DNA from: CAHJXF01 sp039936235
GTDB lineage: Bacteria > Pseudomonadota > Gammaproteobacteria > Burkholderiales > Burkholderiaceae_D
Reading direction: 5' to 3'
Assembly (NCBI GenBank): GCA_039936235.1
Contig: JBDTIS010000222.1
Coordinates: 1-8,697 of the forward strand
Length of the DNA: 8,697 nucleotides
This document shows, in pieces, positions 1 to 6,538 of this stretch (its first letter is position 1; every line of letters begins with the position of its first letter). The notes below the pieces were generated by a model, which was not told where the DNA came from, searched no databases, and worked only from the letters and a program-made list of their open reading frames with translations. A program made the translations under genes and the position numbers.

Positions 1-249
1 TCGCAATCGGGTCTCCAGCGAAAAAATCTTCTTCGGGCCGAGGATAAAGATGTACGCGTGGTCGCAGGCGTAACTTCGTGGATTAGCGATCGCCCGCACG
101 ACCGCGGTCGAATCCTTTCTGGATGCCCCTTCACGCTTCGGCGATCGTGCCGCCTTCGTTACATGCCGTTCAGCTGCGCGATGCCCCGCAGTGGCACACG
201 AAGCGCGCCACGCTGATGGTAGAAGCGTCTCATCGCGATCCGAGGGAGC
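1..249. other. No recognisable gene; open minus-strand frame running off the left edge
   Basis: No complete gene is visible here. The minus-strand frame of the neighbouring hydrolase remnant stays open from position 342 to position 1 (114 codons, no stop), well past the family's normal C-terminus. The last part, about 70 to 1, reads DHAYIFILGPKKIFSLETR with mostly G/C third positions. It looks like genuine protein sequence, but I do not recognise it. It may be a fragment of another minus-strand gene whose remainder lies to the left. The stretch between about 80 and 240 is low-complexity Arg/Ala-rich in all frames and looks non-coding. Confidence 0.35.
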
Positions 250-875
250 GGCAGACCGATCCGCGTCGACGACCGCCTGGGCAAAGGCGCGCGGCGCTTC
301 CTGCGGGAGGTTGTGTCCCACACCGCCGCCGATGATGCGGTGTTAGCGTCCGGAGAACTTCGGCGCATAGGTGCTCGGTTGCGGATGCGGTGCACCGTTC
401 GCATCCCCCTCGAGCGTGATGGTCGGAACACCGATGGTCGGAGCGGCTGCGAGCCTGCGTTCCGACACGTCGTAGATCGCCTCGCCTCGAGCCAGCCCCT
501 GTCGCCAGCGGTAGTTGTGGATGACGATGGCGACGGGATCCGGATTGTCGAACGCCTTCGCGGTGCGATCGAACGTCGCGTCGTCGAAATCCCATTGCGG
601 CGACGCTCGCCGCCAGATCAGTTTTGCGCAATCGTGACGATATCGCGCGTACCCGGCGGGACCACGCTCCGTAGCGAAGTGGAACTGGTCCCACCAGGAA
701 AGCTCGGCCGTCGGTGGAAGCGGAGCTTCGCCTGAGGCCTGGTTGGTGACGAGGTAAGCACCGACCGAGACGAGCGCTTTTCAGCGCTCGCACTGCCCGC
801 CGCGATTGCCCCGAGCGGCGTCGTCACGAACGCCAGCACGGCGGCACCGAGGAGTTGCCGGCGCGAAGGGTGAAC
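250..875 (-). pseudogene. Alpha/beta hydrolase with Tat signal, internally deleted, frameshifted and nonsense-mutated
   Basis: This is a remnant of an exported alpha/beta-fold hydrolase. The minus strand begins with a twin-arginine signal, HPSRRQLLGAAVLAF (RR at 858-863), ending near an AxA site (GSASAE). Around 772-789 the frame changes and the sequence jumps to family-typical C-terminal sequence: LVSVGAYL, WWDQFHFATERG, YRHDCAKLIW, WDFDDATF, VIHNYRWR, VPTITLEGDANG, then GGGVGHNLPQEAP with the expected catalytic histidine (GHN). The middle of the domain, which in this family carries the HG oxyanion motif and the nucleophile elbow, is absent; I estimate about 110-130 residues from memory of the family. 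A TAA at 345-343 interrupts the C-terminal part where homologues have an aromatic residue before HR. No convincing start codon precedes the signal. Two independent lesions plus the missing core make function very unlikely. The family assignment is firm; the substrate is unknown. Confidence 0.8.
771..790. repeat. Perfect 8-bp inverted repeat at the hydrolase deletion junction
   Basis: Arms CGAGCGCT (771-778) and AGCGCTCG (783-790) flank the loop TTTC; read on the minus strand the loop is GAAA. The hairpin lies exactly where the signal-peptide frame ends and the displaced C-terminal frame begins. Each arm makes sense as separate coding sequence (end of the signal peptide, and the KALVSV segment), so the palindrome was probably created when the two ends were joined. 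Confidence 0.7.
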
Positions 876-979
876 GTGCTCGGGTTCGTTGCAGGAGCGA
901 GGACGCGGTTCACCCCCACGACCACGATCGCAAGCGACGACAGCCGCATCGGCGTCATCCCGAACAGGTTTACGAGAGA

Positions 980-998
980 GCGTAATCCGAGGTTACGC
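980..998. terminator. Short hairpin just after the DUF302 stop codon
   Basis: GCGTAA (980-985) and TTACGC (993-998) are perfect 6-bp arms around a 7-base loop, beginning two bases beyond the DUF302 stop on the minus strand. The minus-strand sequence after it is TCTCTCGT, not a clean U-tract, so a weak or Rho-assisted terminator, or a 3' stabilising hairpin, is only a possibility. Confidence 0.3.
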
Positions 999-1000
999 AG

Positions 1001-1393
1001 TCATGTCCCAAGAGCTCCGAGAACAACCCGCTGCGCGGCCTCCAGTCGTGCGATCTGCTCAGGCGCGATACCCGAAGCTTCCAGTAGCGGGGCGATGGGG
1101 TGGAACGACAACAACACACGCCCATCGACCGTCTCGCGCAGCAAGGCTCGCAACGGAAGATCCAGCGCGAGCAGAGGCGCCGCGAGCATCACCGGCGTTC
1201 CGCCGACCGCGTGGCCGTACAGGACCAACACGGTCGGCGGCATCGAAAGTCCCACCTCCCGCGCGCCGGCGGCATGATCGATTGCGGCGAAGACTTTCAT
1301 ACCCGCTACGCGAATCCTCTCCAGCATGTGGTCCAGGGTAGGCTGGAACGCCCTGGCACTCGGAAATTCGGCGAGAGATTGGTCGGTGGTCAT
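1001..1393 (-). CDS. DUF302 domain protein
   Basis: The 130-residue product matches the DUF302 family over nearly its whole length. It has an N-terminal helix (about 18-32, TLDHMLERIRVAGM) and the strand VFAAIDHAAGAREVG (34-48). The signature PPTVLVLYGHAVGGTP (52-67) follows, then LDLPLRALLRE and a C-terminal helical stretch. DUF302 proteins are small, dimeric alpha/beta proteins of unsettled function; some are associated with stress or sulfur and metal metabolism. No signal peptide or membrane segment is seen, so it is probably cytoplasmic. The ATG at 1393 gives the family's usual length, but no good ribosome binding site precedes it. A weak promoter-like pair, TTGCAC (1446-1441) and TAACAA (1424-1419) spaced by 16 bases, lies upstream. 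It is the only gene left of 3640 that looks undamaged, between two minus-strand pseudogenes. Confidence 0.85.
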   Translation of the reverse strand: MTTDQSLAEFPSARAFQPTLDHMLERIRVAGMKVFAAIDHAAGAREVGLSMPPTVLVLYGHAVGGTPVMLAAPLLALDLPLRALLRETVDGRVLLSFHPIAPLLEASGIAPEQIARLEAAQRVVLGALGT

Positions 1394-1520
1394 GGTTCGA
1401 TCGAGTCAAATCCGAGAGTTGTTAACGAGTCGACGATATTGTGCAAGGCGAGCGACCACGGATCTCGAGCGCCTGATCTCGACTACGGCGCCTGCCGACC
1501 CGCGTCTTCACGCGAGTGGA

Positions 1521-2206
1521 TTAGACACCGGTGTAGACCAGTTGCGTGAAGAAGGCCGGGTCGGTCGGGAACGTCCCGAACTTCGCGTCGAAGGCCGCGG
1601 TCGGCTTCGCCGCTACCGTCTCGCTGAGCGTCTTACCCTGTTTTTTCAGAGCAGCGACATTGTTTCGAATCGTCGTGAGCATCCGGTGGAACTCAATCAA
1701 ATCCGCCCGATTCGAAACCGGCCCGTGGCCGGGGACGATGATGGTCTCGTCCGTCGACGCCTTGATGCATTCGGCCACTTCGTGGATGACGCCGTCGATG
1801 TCGCCACCGGCGCTGTAGTCGATGAACGGATAGTGCCCGTTCCACCAGATGTCGCCGACTTGAAGCACGTCGGCGTTCTTGAAGTAGACCGTCAAATCGG
1901 AGTCGGTATGTCCCGGACCGTAGTATCGAATCAGGATGGTCTCACCTTCGAATGCCATCGTCTTTTCCGAAGCCACCGTGACGGTTGGCAGCCCTGCCTT
2001 GTCGAGTGGGGGAAGTGATACGCCCAGTCGATGACCCGGGTTCCCGACAGCTGCACGGTGATGGGCGACGTGGCTGCCTCCTCGTTGATCACGACGACCG
2101 GTGTGGTCACCCCCGCCCTTGCAGGCGATAAGAAGGTACCGGTCGCCAGAACGGTCGCGACAACGATAGCGCGTGTCGATTCGACAAATGTGGAGACGGA
2201 TGTCAT
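1521..2206 (-). pseudogene. Exported metallo-beta-lactamase-fold hydrolase, HxHxDH segment deleted and frameshifted
   Basis: The start at 2206 is preceded by GAGG six bases upstream. It encodes a signal peptide (MTSVSTFVESTRAIVVATVL, cleavage near PARAG) and the mature N-terminus INEEAATSPITVQ. It then passes directly, near 2050, to LSGTRVIDWAYHFP. In intact relatives I would expect roughly 90 residues here, including the HxHxDH zinc motif; that figure is from memory. A second lesion follows: a run of five G (2008-2012 on the plus strand) where six would keep the frame, so the rest is read in another frame. That part is well preserved: GPGHTDSDLTVYF with a metal-ligand His, VGDIWWNGHYPFIDYSAGG with the bridging Asp, VPGHGPVS with the last His, and a normal C-terminus LVYTGV. 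The locus is about 229 codons against about 315 for the family. Without the first metal site it cannot be a normal hydrolase. An intact member would act in the periplasm on an unknown substrate. Confidence 0.85.
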
Positions 2207-2571
2207 GACGAGCCTCGATGATGGAGATCTCAATGGGCGATGGCCTGGAGCCGCTCGGCCGCTGCAGCGCCCTTCGTCCACAGTTCACCGAGGACCGGGT
2301 TCGAGCACCGACGCGACGGAAGGAGTCTCGACCGCCGGACATGGTCGTCGCATCCTCCATTGGTGCAGCGATCCGCTGCCACCAACCGGCCGCCATCGAG
2401 CGCTTGTCGGATCCGATGGCATGACGGGGCGCGCAGCGAATTGCGTGCATGACTGACCGGGTAGACCTTCGGAGGCATGGTCACGTGTCGCCCCCGTACA
2501 TGGCTCGCCGGAGTCTGCGCCCCTAGTCTGGCTGTGCGGGTTTCGTCAGTACTGCCTCAACAGCAGACGCA
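2207..2571. other. Spacer between divergent MBL and SDR remnants, with an unassigned minus-strand coding scrap
   Basis: No complete gene is seen in these 365 bases. On the minus strand, a frame ending at 2230 closes with GELWTKGAAAAERLQAIAH and a TGA just 24 bases before the MBL start. This looks like the C-terminus of a gene once upstream in the same operon. Further upstream the protein-like reading appears to move between frames, with MAAGWWQRIAAPMEDATTMSG in a second frame, as in a decayed gene. I cannot name the family. No convincing promoter is visible for the divergent SDR. The 8-base palindrome CAGTACTG (2545-2552) and the weak GCAGA before the SDR start are the only other marks. Confidence 0.35.
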
Positions 2572-2934
2572 ATGAACAGGCTCGAAGGCAAAGTTGCTCT
2601 GGTCACCGGTGGCAGCAGCGGCATCGGCCTCGCCACTGCAAAGCGCTTTGTGCACGAAGGCGCCTACGTGTTCATCACGGGGCGCCGACAGGCAGAACTC
2701 GACGCGGCGGCCGAAGCGATCGGTCAGAACGTTTGCGGGGTTATCGGCGACGTCTCGAAGAGTGTCGACCTCGATCATCTCTATCAACGCATCGGCGTCG
2801 AAAGAGGCCGGCTCGATGTGCTCTTCGCAAACGCGGGCGGTGGCGGCATTGCCGCAGTCGGCGACATTACGGAGGAGAACTTCGACCGGACGTTTGCCAC
2901 CAACGTACGCGGCCTCCTCTTCACGAGGCAATGA
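2572..2934 (+). pseudogene. Truncated short-chain dehydrogenase/reductase (N-terminal half)
   Basis: The 120 residues are a clean N-terminal half of a classical SDR of about 245-250 residues. They show the cofactor motif TGGSSGIG (12-19), a GRR after the second strand (37-39) that suggests NADP(H) preference, a DVS at 60-62, the NAG motif (87-89) and the tetrad Asn in TNVRG (N111). The sequence stops at LFTRQ then TGA, where relatives continue LFTVQ. The half with the catalytic Ser, Tyr and Lys and the substrate loop is missing and is not found downstream in any frame. The residual product could fold as a partial Rossmann unit at best. Its stop codon overlaps the start of the next remnant (ATGA at 2931-2934), so the deletion of about 370 bases, expected from family length, appears to have fused the two genes end to start. 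Only a weak ribosome binding site is visible. Confidence 0.85.
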
Positions 2935-3290
2935 GTCTGTATCTGAACGCGATTCGGGCTATCGCTCGCCTGCCTTGCAGGCGTGGCCAGCGCGGCACCA
3001 CCCGTCGGGTATGGGGTCGGTCCGCGGTACGACACCACGCATGTCTACGTTGCGCCCGAGGACTTCGATCTCTTCGTAGCCAGCATCCTGAAAACGTTCG
3101 GGGGACAGGCCACCCGCAAGGGCGTTCATCAGGTAACCCGACGCGGAGCCGGACGATGTCCCGGCTCGTCGTGAGACCCGTCGGCAGCCTTTCTGTCGTC
3201 GGGTTCGAGACACCCATCCCCGCTCGCGCCAGCGGCGCGTCACGCGTGGTGGATGTCTTCCCGGACCCGATCCGGAGAGCTCATGAGCCG
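2931..3290 (+). pseudogene. Exported glyoxalase/VOC-like protein, frameshifted N-terminal remnant
   Basis: The ATG at 2931 (GAGG two bases upstream) starts MSLYLNAIRAIA. A +1 shift near 2962 continues the signal peptide as LACLAGVASA, then APPVGYGVGPRYDTTHVYV and APEDFDLFVASILKTFGGQA. At the C-run near 3136-3140 a single-base loss returns to the first frame: TMSRLVVRPVGSLSVVGFETPIP. This order resembles secreted two-domain VOC (glyoxalase-like) proteins of proteobacteria, where the QVTP-TMS-LVLTPVGSLSVFGF pattern is familiar to me. After about 3225 only a tentative echo remains (VVDVFPDPI, about 3250-3276), suggesting another internal loss, and the second domain is gone. Family assignment is from memory of the pattern and is moderate. 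The frame stays open to 3485, but that stretch is not protein-like. Confidence 0.6.
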
Positions 3291-3643
3291 ACACGCATGC
3301 GCCGTGTCATAGACCCTCCACGGACAATTCTTCGTCCAGAACGCGAAGCGACGTCGATAACGGCGTTTGACTTCGTCGTCCTTGTCATCGAGCTAGCGCC
3401 CATGGGCGAGCGTCTTCACGTCGGCGTCGCTGCGCTGCGGTTGCGGCGGCGCGGGGACCGCCGGTTCAGCGCCAGCCGACGTTGAAGCGCTTGAGCGCCT
3501 TCGTCAGCGTAGGCGTCTCGAGACGCGCAGGCGTCCAGTTTCCGCTCTCCGGTCTCTGGTGTTCGCGGTACAACCGAAGCACACGCCGGCCGCGCGATCG
3601 CATCTGCGATCGCCAGCCGGCCGATCGACTCTCGATTCCTGTA
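3291..3643. other. Region without a firm gene between the VOC remnant and DUF2254
   Basis: No firm gene is visible. The plus frame left open by the VOC remnant ends at 3485 and is Arg-rich, without recognisable motifs. On the minus strand a 45-codon ORF (3466-3603, listed separately) is the only coding-like item. No repeats, terminator with a U-tract, or mobile-element ends are evident. Confidence 0.4.
3466..3603 (-). CDS. Possible small protein or C-terminal gene fragment, unknown
   Basis: An ATG-to-TGA frame of 45 codons begins 40 bases after the DUF2254 stop on the same strand. Its second half, NWTPARLETPTLTKALKRF then NVGWR and the stop, uses mostly G/C-ending codons (about 80 percent over the frame) and reads like a real protein C-terminus. 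The first 10 residues are Arg-rich and no ribosome binding site is evident. It could be the tail of a gene lost upstream or a genuine small gene at the end of the DUF2254 transcript. I do not recognise the sequence and assign no function. Confidence 0.3.
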   Translation of the reverse strand: MRSRGRRVLRLYREHQRPESGNWTPARLETPTLTKALKRFNVGWR

Positions 3644-4960
3644 TCAGTCGCGCTCGTGGTCGAACTGGGCGTGCGTGCTCGCCTTCACGATCATGAACCT
3701 GGCGTGCCGCGCAATCACGTCGTCGAGGTCGCCGGGCGTGGAGATATCCCGTTCGGCATCGTGAAGCACCAGAGCCGCGTGACGCTGCAGCGCTTCTCGC
3801 CGACGCGCATCGCGCTCGCACGAGAGGACCGCGGTAAGTACTTCGAGGATGCGCATCAGGACGGCGGTACTGCCGGCGGCGTTCTGCCGGATCATGTGGA
3901 ACATGCTGTCCGTGAGCCCCCCGTAGTCGACGCTCGGGACGATCAGGACGGCGCGCCCTTCGCGTTGCGTGACGCCGGTCGACAGGTGGACGGCCGAGAC
4001 ATCGCAGAGCGCCGCGCCGAGCCGGTCGAGCACGCTGATCGCCGTGTGCGGATCGTTGATGCCGGGCGACAGGGCGCGCACGGCCACTTCGACCAGTTGG
4101 CGGATCGCGAATTCGAGATCCTGCTCACTCACGCGCGCCGGTCCCAGCACAGTGGCATCGTGAATCGCGTCCCCGGCTCCCGCGTGAGCGGGCAAGATCT
4201 CTGCGATCGGAATGCCGGGAAAGCAGTAGTCGCCGGGTCGTACCAGCATCTGCAGGCGCACATCGTGCGCAGCGGCCCAGTCGGCCAGGCCGCCGTGATC
4301 GAGCTGCTGCAGATAGCCGCGACGCCCGTCGACCACCGGGTGCGCGCCGGTCCACGCGGACGCGTCGGGCAACACCGGTGGTTTGTCCTTCGACGTCAGT
4401 CTCTCGATCGCCGAGCAAACGTCGTCGCTGACCAGTTCGATGACGGTATCGACGTTGATGCGTCCGGCCATGTGGCCCACGAAGTAGACCAGCGTTCCGA
4501 CGCAGACGAAGGCCAGGACGATGGCGAGCGTCAGCGCGCTGTGCGGGATGAACTCGCCTTCGTCGGTGGTCCGAACGCTGCGCAGGACCATCAGCGCATA
4601 CGAGAAAGTCGCGAGGAACATCCCGAGCGTGAACTGGTTGCCGCGATCCTTGGTGAAGTTGCGCAGCAGGCGCGGGCCCATCTGTCCGGCAGCGAGCGAC
4701 AACGCGGCGATCGTGATTGAAAACACGGTGCCGGCAACACCGATGGTGGACGAGGCCACCGCGCCCAGCAGCGTCCGGGCACCCGTCGCCCCACCGTTGT
4801 ACAGCCAGGGCCCGTCGATCAGCGATGCGGGAATCAGGCCCCGACGGTCGACAGCCAGCATTGCGAGTGCGCCGAGGATGCCCGCGATGACCATCGCCGC
4901 CGGCAGCAGCCAGAAGGTTTCGGCGAGCATCGCCCTCAGCCTGTTGAGCCGAGCACTCAC
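3644..4960 (-). CDS. DUF2254 family membrane protein
   Basis: The 438-residue product has the full DUF2254 layout. TM1 is at about 16-36. A short periplasmic loop is followed by TM2 (about 63-89), running into the family signature FSITIAALSLAAGQMGPRLL (80-99) and NFTKDRGNQFTLGMF (101-115). TM3 is at about 110-126 and TM4 at about 142-164. A soluble C-terminal domain of about 270 residues contains the conserved ALSPGINDPHTAISVLDRLG. The family's function is unknown; its members are inner-membrane proteins. I chose the GTG at 4960 because AGGA sits four bases before it, the encoded protein starts just ahead of TM1, and the length fits the family. The same frame extends upstream to 5287, but that stretch is unlike protein. 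The start overlaps the stop of a possible 36-codon ORF. It is transcribed divergently from the antiporter gene. Confidence 0.93.
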   Translation of the reverse strand: MSARLNRLRAMLAETFWLLPAAMVIAGILGALAMLAVDRRGLIPASLIDGPWLYNGGATGARTLLGAVASSTIGVAGTVFSITIAALSLAAGQMGPRLLRNFTKDRGNQFTLGMFLATFSYALMVLRSVRTTDEGEFIPHSALTLAIVLAFVCVGTLVYFVGHMAGRINVDTVIELVSDDVCSAIERLTSKDKPPVLPDASAWTGAHPVVDGRRGYLQQLDHGGLADWAAAHDVRLQMLVRPGDYCFPGIPIAEILPAHAGAGDAIHDATVLGPARVSEQDLEFAIRQLVEVAVRALSPGINDPHTAISVLDRLGAALCDVSAVHLSTGVTQREGRAVLIVPSVDYGGLTDSMFHMIRQNAAGSTAVLMRILEVLTAVLSCERDARRREALQRHAALVLHDAERDISTPGDLDDVIARHARFMIVKASTHAQFDHERD

Positions 4961-5067
4961 GATGTCCTGGGCGTTGCGGCGAACCGATGCGCCACCGGGA
5001 TCACGTCGAACCGTCGTGCCGGGTATTGCGCACGGTGCGGGTGATGCGAAGTGATCGTCTCGTTCAT
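4957..5067 (-). CDS. Possible 36-residue leader ORF ahead of DUF2254
   Basis: An ATG at 5067, with AAGG about seven bases upstream, opens 36 codons (MNETITSHHPHRAQYPARRF onward). Its TGA (4959-4957) overlaps the DUF2254 GTG as GTGA, the usual layout of translationally coupled genes. The product is His/Arg-rich with no membrane segment or known motif, and third-position G/C (27 of 36 codons) is only slightly supportive. It may be a regulatory leader peptide or chance. Confidence 0.25.
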   Translation of the reverse strand: MNETITSHHPHRAQYPARRFDVIPVAHRFAATPRTS

Positions 5068-5301
5068 GAAGTCGCCTTGTGCCGGGGCTGCTGGAATAGT
5101 CTGCTGTCGCCACCACCCGGGGATCATGTCGTATTCGCGGCGCGAAGGCCAACCGAAGCCACTCATCCATAATCGACGCGAAGCGCCGTAGCGACGCATC
5201 GGATCGGTGGTCAGTCAATGCGTTCGAATGCCCGCGAGCGCGGGTAGTGGAAGTCAAGACCCGCCGCCGGCCCCGGCAACGAATCACCGACTGGATCTCC
5301 T
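5068..5301. promoter_or_regulatory. Divergent intergenic region between DUF2254 and antiporter
   Basis: Promoters for both divergent genes should lie here by position. I see a CATAAT (5168-5173) that could serve as a -10 for the antiporter, without a good -35 box. The short palindrome CCCGCG-AG-CGCGGG (5231-5244) lies about 60 bases before the antiporter start, where a regulator site or leader hairpin would be plausible. Nothing else stands out. Confidence 0.35.
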
Positions 5302-6534
5302 TTGCTCGACATCGCGGCCGCCTGTCTCGTCGTTACGGCGCTCCTGGCCTACCTCAACCATCGCGTCACGCGACTGCCGACGACGATCGGCGTGATGGTG
5401 ATCGCACTGGTGATCTCGCTGTCGATCATCGCGCTGAACCGGCTGGGGTTCGATCACGGGCTCCGCGAGTTCGAGGAATCGTTCATCCGGTCGATCGATT
5501 TCTCGCAGGTGTTGATGCAGGGGATGCTGTCGTTCCTGCTGTTCGCCGGCGCACTGCACGTCGACGCGCGGGCGTTGAAGAAATTCAGGTGGCAGGTCGC
5601 ATCGCTAGCCATCGTCGGAACCTCGCTGTCGACCGTCATCGTCGGTGTCGGTCTGTGGATTCTGCTGCCCGCCGTCGGCGTCTCGCTGGACCTCCTGCAA
5701 TGCCTGCTGTTCGGCGCCCTGATCTCGCCGACCGACCCGATCGCGGTGATGGGCATCCTCAAATCGGCGCACGCGCCGGCCGACCTGGAGGTCGTCATCG
5801 CCGGCGAATCGCTGTTCAACGACGGGGTCGGCGTCGTCCTCTTCGCGCTCATCCTGAGCATGATCACGAGCGGCGATGCGCCGAGCGTCTCGGCGGCGCT
5901 CGGCACGCTGGTGCGCGAAGCGGGCGGCGGCATCCTGTTCGGGCTGCTGGTGGGCTATCTCACCTTTCGTCTGCTCAAGAGCATCGACCAATATCAGGTC
6001 GAAGTCCTCCTGACGCTCGCGGCGGTGATGGGCGGTTATGTCGCCGCCAGTCACCTGCACGTTTCGGGTCCCCTCGCGATGGTGGTCATCGGCCTGTGGA
6101 TCGGCAACGAGGGTCGCGCGCTGGCGATGTCGGACAATACGCGTCGGTACATCGACATGTTCTGGGAACTGCTGGACGAGATCCTGAACGCCGTGCTGTT
6201 CGTGCTGATCGGCATGGAGGTGCTGTTGATCGCTTTTCCGCGGTCGATCATCGCCGGTGGAGTCGTCTGCATCTGCGTGGCCCTGATCGCGAGGACGTTG
6301 ACGGTCGGCGTCCCGGTCGCGATCGCGCCCCGCCTGTTCAAGCTACCCAGGGGATCCGCCCCGGTTCTGACCTGGGGCGGGTTGCGCGGAGGCATCTCGG
6401 TGGCTCTCGCGCTTTCGCTGCCGCTGGGCGACGGGCGCGACGTCCTGCTCGCGCTCACCTACGTCGTCGTGGTCTTTTCCATCCTCGTCCAGGGGCTCAC
6501 GATCGGCGCGGTGACCCGCAAGTCGATCGGCTAG
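5302..6534 (+). CDS. Na+/H+ antiporter, CPA1 family
   Basis: The 410-residue polytopic inner-membrane protein has about a dozen hydrophobic segments and the CPA1 hallmarks. These are LPTTIGV in the first helix region (25-31), SPTDP (142-146) in the helix that crosses at the ion site, GESLFNDG (168-175) with the Asn-Asp pair N173-D174 typical of electroneutral CPA1 exchangers, and TWGGLRGGISVAL (357-369) with the conserved Arg362. It should exchange cytoplasmic Na+ (or K+/Li+) for protons and contribute to pH and salt homeostasis. It lacks a long C-terminal cytoplasmic regulatory domain. No ATG fits: the frame has a stop at 5245, and the only plausible initiator giving the family's N-terminus is the TTG at 5302, with a weak GGA six bases upstream. 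Exact cation specificity cannot be read from the sequence. Confidence 0.95.
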   Translation: MLDIAAACLVVTALLAYLNHRVTRLPTTIGVMVIALVISLSIIALNRLGFDHGLREFEESFIRSIDFSQVLMQGMLSFLLFAGALHVDARALKKFRWQVASLAIVGTSLSTVIVGVGLWILLPAVGVSLDLLQCLLFGALISPTDPIAVMGILKSAHAPADLEVVIAGESLFNDGVGVVLFALILSMITSGDAPSVSAALGTLVREAGGGILFGLLVGYLTFRLLKSIDQYQVEVLLTLAAVMGGYVAASHLHVSGPLAMVVIGLWIGNEGRALAMSDNTRRYIDMFWELLDEILNAVLFVLIGMEVLLIAFPRSIIAGGVVCICVALIARTLTVGVPVAIAPRLFKLPRGSAPVLTWGGLRGGISVALALSLPLGDGRDVLLALTYVVVVFSILVQGLTIGAVTRKSIG

Positions 6535-6538
6535 CGTC

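Noticed and set aside
881..1000. Minus-strand signal-peptide-like frame (MRLSSLAIVVVGV)
   Set aside because: It is short and runs into a shadow frame of the hydrolase Tat signal, with no ribosome binding site or family match.
3243..3392. Minus-strand 50-codon open stretch (FAFWTKNCPWRVYDTAHACR)
   Set aside because: It looks somewhat protein-like but is bounded by stops, lacks a usable start, overlaps the VOC remnant antisense and matches nothing I know.
3482..4720. 412-codon plus-strand ORF opposite DUF2254
   Set aside because: It lies antisense to a well-supported DUF2254 gene, has Arg/Asp/Gln-rich composition and no motif. Long antisense frames are expected in GC-rich genes.
4961..5287. 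N-terminal extension of DUF2254 to an upstream start at 5287
   Set aside because: The extra 109 residues are not protein-like, while the GTG at 4960 has a ribosome binding site and gives the usual family length.
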